A DNA stretch of 64,000 bases from Dolomedes plantarius (lineage: Eukaryota; Arthropoda; Arachnida; Araneae; Dolomedidae), in assembly GCA_907164885.2 (NCBI GenBank), contig OU015492.1, positions 193,200,477 through 193,264,476 on the forward strand. Reading direction: 5' to 3'. Both the position numbers and the translations under genes were made by a program. Of this stretch, positions 24,436 to 35,187 are shown piece after piece; within the stretch, counting starts at the first letter, position 1; each line of letters starts with the position of its first letter. The notes beneath the pieces are model-generated. The model did not search any database. It saw only the letters and a program-made list of their open reading frames with translations, and was not told the origin of the DNA.

Positions 24436-24548
24436 CAGTTGGCTCTCTGTTTAACGTCCCATAACGTCGGAGGGGCCGGGACGGGGAAATATCGTCTTTA
24501 AATATAGATCGTCGTTAAGTAGAGCGTCGTTAAACAGAGAGCGAACTG
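24436..24548. mobile_element. pogo/Tigger-like MITE, 113 bp
   Basis: The ends are near-perfect 21-bp inverted repeats (left tip CAGTTGGCTCTCTGTTTAAC; the right arm differs at one position). TA dinucleotides border both ends (24434-24435 and 24549-24550). CAG-starting tips with CTCTCTGTTTAACG text are typical of pogo/Tigger elements of the Tc1/mariner group. It has no coding capacity. It sits inside a TA microsatellite, which supplied the TA target. Confidence 0.85.

Positions 24549-24549
<1 letters not shown>

Positions 24550-24593
<44 letters not shown>
24550..24593 (+). repeat. (TA)n microsatellite between two inserted elements
   Basis: A pure TA run lies between the 113-bp MITE and the Tc1-like element. 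Confidence 0.97.
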
Positions 24594-24594
<1 letters not shown>

Positions 24595-24595
<1 letters not shown>

Positions 24596-26146
24596 TGCTA
24601 AAATAGATTAGGGGAGCAAGCAAAGAAGTTAAGAAAACCGAGCGAGACAGCCACGTATTCACATAAAATGGATAGTACACGCGTATCAATGCGCAATACA
24701 GAAAAAAGACGTAAAAAAATTTGTAATTATGCTTTAATTCTTTGAAAATATGGAAAAAACATGAAAAGATGATTTGGGGCAACAATTTGGTTACATGTAA
24801 ACGATAAAAAAAGTATTGTTTAGAAATGATGCAAGATTTTTAATATGGCGTGTGGTCTCCTCGAACAGCTAAGACTGTTGTACACCTGTTTTCCATGGAT
24901 GCGATGATTTTATCGATAAGACTTTGGGGAATACTGTTCCACTCCTCAAGAAGTGCAATCTCCGAGTCTCGAAGAGTAAAAGGAGGCTTTGGTCTCGCAG
25001 CAATGCGTCGTCCGAGCATGTCCCAAACATGTTCGATTGTATTTAGGTCAGGAGAGCACGCTGGCCATTCCATATGCTGTATTGTTTCAGCTTCAAGCAT
25101 TTTCTCCACAAGACGATCTGTATCCGGTCGGGAATTATCATGCTGGAAAACAAAGGAATCTCCAATGGAAGCAGCGTAAGATGTGACATGAAGTCTTAGT
25201 ATCTCGTCTGCATACCTTCGGGCCGTCAAAGTACAATTCCGAATGATATGCAGGTCCGTACGTCCACCTATGCTGATTCCACCCCATACCATAAAACCAG
25301 CTCGTCTGTATTGTGACCTTTCACGAACGAATATGGGGTTATTTCGAGTGCTCCTTTCCCTCCATACCAAAACACGTCGGGTGTCACACTCCAGACTGAA
25401 TCATGACTCGTCTGTAAACAGCACTTGGCTCCAAACATGTTGCTCCCAATCTCGATGTACAGCAGCCCATCTTCTTCGGGCCGCAGGGTGGCGTGACCAA
25501 CGGAATGCAGACGGAATGCAGACCATTGGCTTACGTGCATAGAGACCTCCCTGATGAAGCCTATTTCGTACTGTTTGGCTGGACACCATTCGTCCTAGCC
25601 AAGAGCAGTCTTTGCAGCTGAGTAGCATTGCCTGTTCTGTTTCGACGAGCTGTTAACAGTATATACCGGTCATCAGTTGCTGTAGCGGCGTGTGGCCGAC
25701 CTTGCCCTGGTCGACGTCTAACATTCCCTGTTTCTTGGAATCGATTCCACAGCCTTGCAATGACACTTCTGGCGACTCCAACAGCGTCCGTGACACTACG
25801 TTGTGTTTGCCCGGATTCATGTCTGCCTATAACACGCCATGCCATGGATTCCGTTAAATCACGTTGTTGAAACATTTTCAAGTCACCTTTTCTCAAAAAG
25901 AATCACTGAGCAATCGAATTTCACAGTTAAGGCAGTGAAACAGACGTTTCTGCAACATCCCGATTTCCGCCCTTATGTTCTTTTTCTGGTTTTTGAAGTT
26001 ATGAACTTTGAATTTCTTATGAAGTTTTCTTCTTCTATTTCCTGCTAGGCTTTAAATTATGGACGATTTATTCTATGTTACTTATCGATGTAAGTATTTG
26101 CGTAATTTCGTTAAAACCATGTGCTCCCCTAATGTTTTTGAGCAGT

Positions 26147-26147
<1 letters not shown>
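24595..26147 (-). mobile_element. Tc1-like DNA transposon, nearly full length
   Basis: The left tip CTGCTAAAATAGATTAGGGG and the right tip (reverse complement CACTGCTCAAAAACATTAGG) form the TIRs. Both ends lie in a TA microsatellite, so TA is present outside each. The length of about 1.55 kb and a single minus-strand transposase gene filling most of the interior are normal for Tc1. The TIR text CACTGCTCAAAAA is of a type shared with Tc1 elements in other animals, as I recall. Confidence 0.88.
24840..25896 (-). pseudogene. Tc1-like transposase with one frameshift and one nonsense mutation
   Basis: The frame starts at the Met at 25896 and includes the helix-turn-helix part (ARSVIARLWNRFQETGNV) and the GRP linker. 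It shifts frame near 25580, then continues through SSQTVRNRLHQGGLYARKP to the first catalytic Asp in LFTDES. The next codon is TGA where the family has Arg. Beyond it the same frame resumes with VWRERSTRNNP, the second Asp (FQHDNSRP) and the third acidic residue (SPDLNTIEHVWD), and stops at 24840 after RGDHTPY, the usual family end. All three catalytic positions are therefore still present and only two lesions separate this copy from a full frame. Its length is about 350 residues, typical of the family. Confidence 0.92.

Positions 26148-26241
<94 letters not shown>
26148..26241 (+). repeat. (TA)n microsatellite right of Tc1 element
   Basis: A TA run of about 90 bp continues the array interrupted by the Tc1-like element. 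Ile-Tyr reading frames across it are artefacts. Confidence 0.97.
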
Positions 26242-26242
<1 letters not shown>

Positions 26243-27370
26243 GTATGTCTGTTTATATAACCCTCCATCACTTGCTGAGAAAAGAAAGATAGAAACAAAA
26301 TAAAAACTTCACTTTAACCCTATAGTTGCTTACTGGATCAAGCATTTGTTTCAAAGTAACAGAGTTCTATTTACGGTCTTGCCTGACAGTCTTTATAAAA
26401 CAAATGAAACTGTTTTATTGTTAACAGCTTTTATAGATGTTTAAACAGGTATAATACATTAATAAATCTCAAATAATGGTTTTATCATCTAAAAAGATAC
26501 AGCTAAGTTTCTAAAGTTGATTATTCAAATATCTTATTCATAGTAAAATATTCCTTGACAAGTCAATTACTTGGAGAAAATTTACGCTCTTTAGAATTAA
26601 ATTTTCTAAATTGTTTCATTTCCTGTCTGTCAATGAGGCGTTTTAGTAGAATTGTTTCTAAAGATTAAATAGGTTTTGTTTAATTAAGATTTATAGGATC
26701 TTTCCTTGTTTAATCCGAAACAATGGGAAAAGAAAAATTTGTAATACCAAATAAAAGAGGCTGTGCTTCATACTTCCATAAAGCTTGCGAGCAGTAATTA
26801 CCCATTTGCTTATATTATACTCACATTGTGCTTATATTATCTATAAACAAAAGCATTCTCTTTTATGTTCATTCTCTTATTACACGACTATTTTTCAAAA
26901 GAGATGAAACGTTTGAACGTTTATATGATGTTCTTTCATTGCTTTCTTTGATTGTTTCATTTTCTTTCACTATTATTGGACACATTCTTTACGAAATTCT
27001 AAACTTATTTCAAGGACCACGTTTATTAAACGCGACTCATGTCTGAAGATTATCAATGACACGAAATATCTCACAATAATGTTCCATAATTTTCAGTGCT
27101 TTGAAAACGAATTGCACTCATGTGATAATAAATATATTACATGCAGAAATTTTATAATGGATATCTTAAAAAAAATCGAAATGATTTCTCATCAGTGAAA
27201 AATTTCATAAATATGATTAAAATTTTGTTGGGAAGTACGTGCACCAAAACCAAATAGAATATCATCCATTATGACAACTATAGATCATAAATTTAGCATA
27301 ATATCTTATTAGTTTTTTCTCCATAAATAATAAGGGTTTATTATATATTTCTCTACAAAAGGGAAAACTA
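26242..27370. other. AT-rich sequence without recognised features
   Basis: Nothing was recognised here. The 72-residue plus-strand frame at 26828-27046 lacks family resemblance. Confidence 0.45.
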
Positions 27371-27388
27371 TTAAAACCTTTTACAGTC

Positions 27389-27412
27389 CAATGTTCCCAA
27401 TTGGGAACATTG
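27389..27412. repeat. Perfect palindrome at piggyBac left end
   Basis: A 24-bp perfect palindrome centred on CCCAATTGGG. The same motif recurs at 27731-27750 and, decayed, at about 28911-28930. Confidence 0.9.
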
Positions 27413-27879
27413 AATTGAAAATTTATTTAAAAATTAAATTTCATAAATATTGACTTGAAAAAATTAGGAGATGTAACAGAAAGATAGCCTTGATGTTTTA
27501 AAATGGAAACTACATTTCAAATATAAAAATGGAAATGTGTAAAAAATCATAAAAATGGCCTTTTTCCACATTTTTCACACAGCACAACTTAAAAATTCAT
27601 ATAAATGAGAAAAATAATCCAATTCTTCTAAAAACTGGTATGCAAAGTTAAAAGGGTTCACATTAATAAAAGAATATAAAATTAAATTAAACTGAAAAGA
27701 AATACACTTGGTGTAGTTAGTTAAATCTTTATGTTCCCAACTGGGAACATTGTACCGTCGCCACTATTCTGCGACATCATCATTTCCTGTACTGGGAGTT
27801 TTTGTTTGAAAGTTGAGATAATGATGGTTGAGATAATGAACCCTCTTGGTACTAGGGTTGTAAATAATATCTGACAGTT

Positions 27880-28676
27880 GTTGCAAACCCTCCTCAAGTA
27901 GAAATATTTTTTGATAAATTTTACTACTAATCATTTGATGAAGGATCTTGCAAGTACAAATATAAAAGCTGTTGGAACTATCCGAGAACATCGAGTTCAA
28001 AAATGTCCATTGATTGGACAAAAGAGGTGAAAAGAGATGAAATAACTAGAAGAGATTCATATGATTACCAAAGTGATGGATCGGTATTTTTATGTCTCTG
28101 GAATGACAATTCTGTAGTGACAGTTTCTTCAAATTATTTCCCTCATCTCTCAATGCAGTCGACTGAAAGATATTCACGTAAAGATCAGAAGAAAGTGGAC
28201 ATACAACAACCAAATTTAATACATAAATAGTATAATGCTGGAATGGGTGGAGTTGACCTCCTAGATAGAATGTTAGGCAGCTACCGCCCCACGCTTCGCA
28301 ATAAGAAATTGTGGTGGAATTTATATGTTAATGCATTAAATATGGCTGTTGTCGCTGGTTGGCTTTTACATTCAGCAACTCATTAAAAAATACCAAGCTG
28401 ACTCATCTGGAGTTTCACCGAGAGGTTACAATCGCTCTTCTAAGAATTGCACCAAGAAAGGATGGGTCTCAACCAGGACCCAAAGTTCACCGCCCTATAT
28501 CTCAGAGAAAGAGCGATAGTCCTTTCCATGTACAAACAACACAAGGTATATATGCACAGTGCACAGTAAATGCAATATTAGCTTGCAATGAGTGTAAGAA
28601 AAAAATTGAATCTAACATGCTCTCCATTGTACCACGAAATAAATGTATAAACATAAATTTTTGGTATTTTGTTTAA
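27880..28676 (+). pseudogene. piggyBac transposase relic (C-terminal catalytic half)
   Basis: Segments in several frames line up with the piggyBac catalytic domain. About 27955-28005 reads TNIKAVGTIREHRVQKCPLI. The 28003-28230 frame carries SDGSVFLCLWNDNSVVTVSSN. A stop follows, then YNAGMGGVDLLDRM with SYRPTLRNKKLWWNLYVNA at about 28232-28350, the most conserved block of the family. From 28383 a tail frame reads LEFHREVTIALLRIAPRK, with a cysteine pair near the end (CNECKK). The N-terminal half is not recognisable. piggyBac enzymes excise precisely and insert at TTAA, but this copy is broken by at least two frame changes and one stop. Confidence 0.82.
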
Positions 28677-28789
28677 GTAAAATGAATTGTTTTCATTTAA
28701 ATTTATAAATTTTCAACTTAATTCATATCTGCACTTAAATTTAAAAATAAATCTTTCATTCATTCTTCCTACTTTGCCTATTATACACA

Positions 28790-28870
28790 TCACTGTATTC
28801 CATTACTATATTCTACTCATCACTATATCTACTCATCACTATATCTACTATATCTACTCATCACTATATT
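28790..28870 (+). repeat. 16-bp minisatellite (TATCTACTCATCACTA)n
   Basis: About four imperfect tandem copies of TATCTACTCATCACTA, with one shortened unit. Confidence 0.85.
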
Positions 28871-28934
28871 CCATTTTGGAACCCAGTATAAAAGTATAGT
28901 CAGAAGTGGCCAATGTTCCCTATTGGGTACACCA

Positions 28935-30431
28935 TGAAAATTATATATAAAATTTTCCCCCATTTAAATGACTAATATTCCTTAACTAAAGCATTAGAAG
29001 GCAAACTATGCAAAAAAGCAATTTAAAATATGCCTGCATCTGAATTCGGCCTGTATAAGATTCAATTGATCTAATGAAGTGAGAAAAAATATGCAATTAT
29101 ACTCTACTTACCTTACATTTCCAAGATAATTTTAAGTATCAAAAATACGGAATACGAATTAATCAAATAAAGAAATTGTAATTTTATAAGACTTCCTTGT
29201 TTTGTTTTTCATTTGAATATACTTGTTTCAAATATATTGATGGGATAGGCTAAATAAAAATCGTTAATATTTAACCCTCCTTTTTCTAAACGGTAAAAAC
29301 ATTTTCCTCTTATTTATGGTATTTTGTATCATTAACCAAAGTTACCACATTCTTATTATCTAATAAATTCATTCACATAATAAATTGATTCTTTAGAAGT
29401 ATTTACATTTTTAGATGAAATTAACAAAAGCATTACTGAATAAATATGACCCATTAGTTTAACACTAAATCATATATAAAGTAAAATTGTAATTAGAAGT
29501 TATTTTAAACGACTATTAATAAAGCTCTCATAATCAATATTCCTAATATTTATAATCCTGGCTATGAAAGTAACCATAGAACCCATTACTTAGAAAACAT
29601 CCCTCATCATTAGATAAAAGCAGGATAAAAGCTTTAGATCATTTATTTTAATACCCCTTCTCCGGGCATACCGTAATGATTTTTTACTACGTGTTTGTTA
29701 TTTAAAAAACTTCATATATCATGGGAAGATTCATACAGTTTAAAAAATGACAGAAATAAAATATTAGAGGATTTTTCGCGCAGTTTTTTACTTCGGAAAA
29801 ATGTGCTAAATTCAAAAAAGAAAATATACATTGCAGTTTTCTATTATACGTTATGCAATTCCCTTTACTCTCCAACTCCAAGCGATTTTTATATTTTTCT
29901 GTACAAAATCACGGACGAAATTTAATTTTGAATAAAAGTATCAATACAAGACTTATACAGCAATACAAAAAAAATAATAATCAAAATAAATCGTGAGAAA
30001 GGAAGTAATTTTATTTATTAAAATGCATCATACGGGAAGTGAATATCGTGTTTAATAGAATAAACAATTTAGAAAGTAAAATATTTCCAAGCAATGTTAT
30101 TGAATCTCGGAATGATACGCTTTTCAGATATAGTGTATCACATAAAATGATCCGCTTATCTTAGAGGCAATACTCCCTAGCATAGGTAATAAAATATTAT
30201 CTTACATTCATATAATAATAATTCTAAGAGAAAATAACGTTTCCCGCACCTGATATACTCTAAACTCTCAATGCACTGCAATAATAGCGTGGCCCGCTGC
30301 AATTAATGAAATGAGTAGAATACATTTTCAGCGTATCTCGCGGCTGGAGGGTTTGAACCAATTAAATGAAGAATATCCCCAATTAGTTTATTCCAATATG
30401 GCTCTTTTCGTCATTTTTGTGACTTAGATAT

Positions 30432-30437
<6 letters not shown>
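28935..30437. other. AT-rich sequence without recognised features
   Basis: No coding region or repeat terminus could be supported. The frame at 29695-29925 has no family resemblance. Confidence 0.45.

Positions 30438-30438
<1 letters not shown>

Positions 30439-30483
<45 letters not shown>
30439..30483 (+). repeat. (TA)n microsatellite left of Tc1/mariner element
   Basis: A TA run that ends at the left tip of the next element. Confidence 0.97.
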
Positions 30484-30487
<4 letters not shown>

Positions 30488-30488
<1 letters not shown>

Positions 30489-31695
30489 CAAAGAGCCATT
30501 ACATTATGACCACCCTCCTTCTGTAGCAATGAGCTAGCCCAGAAACAAAACCACGGCGTGATCGCGGCTGAATTTGGAGTATATAAAGGGCCCATACATT
30601 GTCTTTCGAAACATAGATTAGCGACATAATGGGAAAAGGAGCTGATTTATCAGACTTCGATAAAGGTCAAATCGTTATGGCTCTGCACCTCTGAACGTCG
30701 ATATCAGAAACGGCGAGTTTGTTGAGCTGTTAACGTGCAGCCGTTGTGAGCACGTATTAAAAGTGGTGTATGGGTGGTGAAACGGAAAGTCGCCGGCCAG
30801 CGGTGTGTCGCCCACGGCGCATTGATTCCAGAGGAGAGCGGAGACTGTTACGCATTATTCGCCGTGACCGAAGAGCTACAATATCCGAAATTATCAGCAG
30901 CTAGAACAGTGGTGACCCAGACAGTGTTTCTCAACAGACAGTGCAGCGTGCACTGCTGCGTATGGGCCTACGAATCCGGCGGCCGAAGCACGTCTCTGCT
31001 CTGACAGCACATCATCGCCAGGAGGGCTTGCAATGGTCAAGGAACATCGGAAATGGACCATAGAAGAATGGAAGAAAGTTGCATGGTCCGACGAATGACG
31101 TTTTCTTGTCCATCACATCGACGGGCTCGTGCGAATTCGCCGATTTCCAACGGAAACCCTGGCTCCCGGATGCACAGTTGGAGGGAGACAAGCTGGTTGC
31201 GGCGGTATTATGGTGTGGGCTATGTTTTCATGGAGCACATTAAGACCCATAATCTCAATAGAACATTCCCTGACGTCTGTGTGCTAAGTGAACATTGTTG
31301 CAGACCAGGTGCACCCATTCATGGCAACAGTGCTTCTGGCGGTTGATGGCGTTTACCAAAAGGAAAATGCACCATGCCATAAGGGTCGAATCGTCAGGGA
31401 GAGGTTCGAAGAACATTCTAGTGACTTTCAAGTCATGTCTTGGCCTCCAAATTCTCCTGGCATCGATCCAATAGAATATTTGTGGTTCCACCTGGAAAAC
31501 CGAATTCGTGCTGCCACGCTACGACCTCGCACTGTGCAGGAATTGCAGGACCCGTTGGTGGGCGCTTGGTACCAGATAGCATACACTACCTATAAGGTCC
31601 TTGTCGAGTCAATACCATGCGGGTGTTGGTGGTTTTAAGGGTTAAAGGTGGTCCTACGTCGTATTAAACAGGTGGTCATAATGTAATGGCTCTTC

Positions 31696-31697
<2 letters not shown>
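30488..31697 (+). mobile_element. Tc1/mariner-type element, 1.2 kb, both TIRs present
   Basis: The tips are CCAAAGAGCCATTACATTAT on the left and, reverse-complemented, CCGAAGAGCCATTACATTAT on the right, continuing as GACCACC. TA arrays flank both sides. The plus-strand interior is a transposase pseudogene. The exact left border is blurred by a few CA bases at the array edge. Confidence 0.87.
30629..31638 (+). pseudogene. Tc1/mariner transposase, multiply broken
   Basis: The frame starts at ATG 30629 (MGKGADLSDFDKGQIVMALH) and has several stops and frame changes. Recognisable blocks in order are a DNA-binding segment (RRIDSRGERRLLRIIRRDRR), SVSQQTVQRALLRMGLR, and HHRQEGLQWSR before the expected first Asp. 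In the 31288-31638 frame come the second catalytic region (ENAPCHKGRIV, where the family has DNAPCH, so the Asp appears replaced by Glu) and the third (NSPGIDPIEYLWFHLENRIR, family SPDLNPIE). The remains span the whole protein of about 335 residues. It would have moved elements with the matching TIRs. It cannot be active now. Confidence 0.85.

Positions 31698-31725
<28 letters not shown>
31698..31725 (+). repeat. (TA)n microsatellite between two elements
   Basis: A short TA run joins the Tc1/mariner element to the next MITE. Confidence 0.97.
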
Positions 31726-31728
<3 letters not shown>

Positions 31729-32103
31729 GTGGCGTTATAGCAAATGTTGATATGTCCGAAAAATTAAATTTTATGTTTTAAGTTGATATATCACACTTAA
31801 AATTGGTTCTTTAATGTGGCAAAATCTGATAGTGGAATTATGAAATAATACTACGTTAATCACTTTGGCAAATGCTGTTATGTATAAAAGAGGTAATAGT
31901 CGGTCCCTAATTGAATGTGTTTGTCCCTATTTGAAAATTTTCATTGAAAACCAGCCATATGCTCGAGGTTGAATATGAGTATCAACTAAAGAATATTTGT
32001 GTTGAAAAATTTAATTGAGTGATTTTATATTTCACAACAAAGTTACTTTTTTAATTTGCCGAAAACATGAAGAAAAAATGACATATCAACATCTGCCATA
32101 ATT

Positions 32104-32106
<3 letters not shown>
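31726..32106. mobile_element. TA-targeting MITE, about 380 bp
   Basis: The left segment TGGCGTTATAGCAAATGTTG and the right segment, reverse-complemented TGGAATTATGGCAGATGTTG, are inverted repeats that continue into ATATGTC. TA arrays lie on both sides. No coding frame is present. The left tip carries a few extra bases (TCTG) before the inverted repeat begins. Confidence 0.65.

Positions 32107-32193
<87 letters not shown>
32107..32193 (+). repeat. (TA)n microsatellite right of MITE
   Basis: A long pure TA run that ends in CACACA. Confidence 0.97.
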
Positions 32194-32199
<6 letters not shown>

Positions 32200-32201
<2 letters not shown>

Positions 32202-32850
32202 TAATAGCTTTTAAAAATCTCCGAGCACAAACATGTTGCTGCCTCAGCAATTATTTTAGCGCATGCTTGATTTCTCGTAGATAGAATTTTTCATATTAGT
32301 GCAACAATGTCTTGATTATATCTCTTTCACAAAACTTCTTTGTGAGACCTGAATGGCTACATTGGTCCCAGTTTAAAGGCTTCTTACCTTTTAACCCAAC
32401 ATATTATTACATAGCTAATATTACTTTTTTTATACTTCTTTGCTCATGATCTGATAACTTATACCTTGAAGATTGAGTGGAATAATACATTAAAGCACAT
32501 AATCAGATAACTCACTAACACAGTTAAGTTAGGGTCTATATTCGAAAGTTTATGGGCCAAAATTGCTAATGAACCAACTGAAAATCAACTCAACATATTA
32601 TTACTTCTAATGAATTACATTCGAAATAATAATAATTTGTGCAATCAAATGAAGACCATAAGATTTTGAAATGTTTTTTTGTTCTCCTAAAGTGTTATTT
32701 CATCTTCTGTTGCATGTCAAATATGCTATCACAGTTTTGTCTTAACCAAACAGCCTCTTTGAAGAAAGAAAAATGTGTTTTATTTTTTAATTTGGTCATG
32801 CATTTCTTTTCAAGTGCATCATAAATTCCCTCCCTGTGAATGCTTTTGAA
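32200..32850. other. AT-rich sequence without recognised features
   Basis: Nothing was recognised between the TA array and the LTR element. Confidence 0.45.
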
Positions 32851-32856
32851 TGCCTT

Positions 32857-33729
32857 TGTTATGAGGGGTACCAGAGATACCCCTTTGCGTTGTGTAAATT
32901 TAGGGAGGTGAACTCCAAAGGGAACTATGCGTTTATAAATAAAAATAACAACATTTATTATACAATATTTTACAAGAAAAGGTCGGGTTTACATATTATA
33001 TTTAAGATCTTGGCTATACATATTTTTAACCGAATTAGGGCATACTTCATCCGCTTCCTGCGGCATAACCATTACGGGTCGAGTGAAATAAAAGTCTCGT
33101 AATCTCTCAAAAGGCATGAGCACTATTTAAAGGGGGAAATTATGACCAACCTGGGGAGTTTTGATGTAACAGCAGAGCATGGCATCGTTGAGGCACTTCT
33201 ACAGGAGGAGGCTTTAGGCATCGGGCTGAAAATCATGTGGCCCTTCACTGGCGGAGGCAACAGGATTCGGCGCTGGCGGTTGAAGACGGACATCTCGTCA
33301 TTTTACGGGGGCGTCTTTTCTTCCCAGGCTTTCTTCGCAGCTAGCTACCTCAAAACGCTCTCTCGCTCTCCCTCCGAACGTCGTTTCTCCCACACTCGGG
33401 GCTCCCACAATCTTCATTACAACTCCTCCCCAGGTAAGTTATTCACGTAAATTTATTGCCTCTTCGAGATTTTTATTCGATGGCAGGATGCTCTGACATT
33501 CCCATGGTTGACCCACGTGGTACGCTTATTTCCAAGAAAATTGGAAGTCCGTTGAATTTCCTGGAATTTCTTTCCCCCGTCCTGAGGAATTCAGAGGGTG
33601 CGATGTTTCTTGTAAAATTGGTGCAGTTCCAATATGGCCGTTTTATGCCCCGTAATCGTGTTGGAAGAACAAAATGGCTATAAAGTTGGAAGGAGTTCAA
33701 AATGTCCAAATTGTGGATCCTTCACAACA
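32857..33729 (-). repeat. 3' LTR (left copy)
   Basis: Direct repeat of 35188-36012. The first 95 bases (32857-32951) do not align well with the start of the other LTR, while 32952-33729 aligns closely with 35235-36012. Reading frames inside it occur in both LTRs and are incidental. Confidence 0.85.
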
Positions 33730-33733
33730 ATCA

Positions 33734-33750
33734 CTCCCCCCCCCTTTTCT
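33734..33750 (-). promoter_or_regulatory. Polypurine tract
   Basis: AGAAAAGGGGGGGGGAG on the minus strand, just upstream of the 3' LTR. It would prime plus-strand DNA synthesis in reverse transcription. Confidence 0.7.
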
Positions 33751-34392
33751 AGGCGTGCTGGCACGCCACAGTCTGTAGGGGTTGAAGAAAGGATTGGCTC
33801 CATTCGCTTCAGCAAAATAGACTCCAACTGCACAAAAGTCACACTGGCAGTAAAAAATCATGAATGACATCACTTGTAAAAGTTCAGGAGGTCAAAATCT
33901 CCCCTTATAGTGCTGCAACTTTTACTGATTTAAAAAAAAAATTTCAAAATTTATAAAGTTTTCTTTATGCTTACAATAACTCTGACCAACATTAACTAAC
34001 ATCATAGAAAATGGTATGCATACCCTGTAAAACAAATAATAACAAAATAGTGGCTCGATCAACACCTGTGATCAGAGATTAAAATGTAAAGAAAAGGTTA
34101 TCTTACAGAAATAGAAATCTCTACGCTAAAATCGTACAACGAAGATGAAATTTTCAAAAACGTTGGCAAATGTGCATAATCGCCATTATGTGTTTAACTT
34201 GAGGAGAGAGTAAAAATGTTCTCTTTTCCTTGCGCTGCCATTTGTGTGAAACATATAATGTGCTATCCATGCATTCAATAATAATAGTATTAATAATGAT
34301 AATAATAATAATAAAACACAATAATAAAACACAATACACGCTAATATTTTAATAATAATATATATATATATTTTTTTTTAATTTTTCTTTTT

Positions 34393-34423
<31 letters not shown>

Positions 34424-35169
34424 TTCCCCAACGAAATGGACCAAATTTTGCTCTATCATCAGATTTGTACACTGAAACATCGTCAAATTGAATTTAAACT
34501 ATGCGCACAAATGAACCCACGACGCAAATTCTAAAGCCTGCTAAGTTTCCTAAAAAAAATTATATAGATATCTCATAGCAATATAACAGAAGACGAAGAG
34601 TTAAGAGAGAGAAAAAAAACTTATTTTTGTCAAGAAAAAAACTTAATCAAATGAAAAAAATTTATTTACTCGGTACACCTTAGTTTTCAAAAGCCTATCG
34701 TTGACACAAGATAGTTGATCAGACCCTCTGGAAAAAACGATAAAACCCCTTAAACCGCGTTTTCCCTTGTAAATTGGCAAATGGGCAGAAAACCTTAGGT
34801 GGCCATTCCCAAAGAGTTCTGTCCATGACTTACTGATCTAACTGAACCAAAAACATTTTAAGTAAAAAGTTTTAAATTCTGCGCGAGTAAAGAAAGTTTA
34901 ATAGCTTAGCAGAAGTATTGAGCGTCTATTTCCCATTCGCCTGATTTTTGTAATTTTCTTCCGGCAGCGGTTCGCTTGCGGTTTTGATAAATGTCTAGAC
35001 TCTGCAACTCCGTTCGCAAAACGGATTTCGAATTTCGCTTTGTTTGACACTCCGTTGTAGAGCATAATACAACTATCCGCGACCTCACGTTACATTTTCG
35101 CCTTGAACCTAGCGTTGGGGGAATTAGCGAGACTAACTTTTTCACTCTCTCTGTGGGGCAATTGTTTAG
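33751..35169 (-). other. Non-coding interior of LTR element
   Basis: No retroviral-type protein domain was recognised in any frame. The interior includes an AAT/ATT-type triplet tract (about 34256-34330) and a (TTTA)n tract (34391-34425). Confidence 0.75.
34391..34425 (+). repeat. (TTTA)n microsatellite
   Basis: About eight tandem TTTA units inside the LTR element. Confidence 0.95.
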
Positions 35170-35183
35170 CCGGGGGTCCACCA
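35170..35183 (-). promoter_or_regulatory. Candidate primer-binding site
   Basis: TGGTGGACCCCCGG on the minus strand, three bases after the inferred 5' LTR end. The initial TGG pairs with a tRNA 3' CCA. The priming tRNA was not identified. Confidence 0.5.
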
Positions 35184-35187
35184 AGTT

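Larger units (their letters stand above)
27371..28930 (+). mobile_element. Decayed piggyBac-like element
   Basis: A piggyBac-type transposase relic lies between copies of a palindromic motif (ATGTTCCCAATTGGGAACAT at 27391-27410, a near-identical copy at 27731-27750, and a half-decayed copy at about 28911-28930). TTAA at 27371-27374, followed by AACCTTTTACAGTCC, is compatible with a decayed piggyBac left end (family ends start CCC next to TTAA). No matching right end with TTAA was found, so the right border is approximate. Confidence 0.6.

Noticed and set aside
24850..25540. Plus-strand frames opposite the Tc1-like transposase
   Set aside because: They are antisense shadows. The minus strand carries the catalytic motifs and the family C-terminus.
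28790..28870. Small CRISPR-like repeat
   Set aside because: It is a simple 16-bp minisatellite with no spacers.
33142..33683. Plus-strand frames of 102 and 75 residues, repeated at 35425-35966
   Set aside because: They lie within LTR copies, antisense to the element, with no domain. The repetition is explained by the LTRs.
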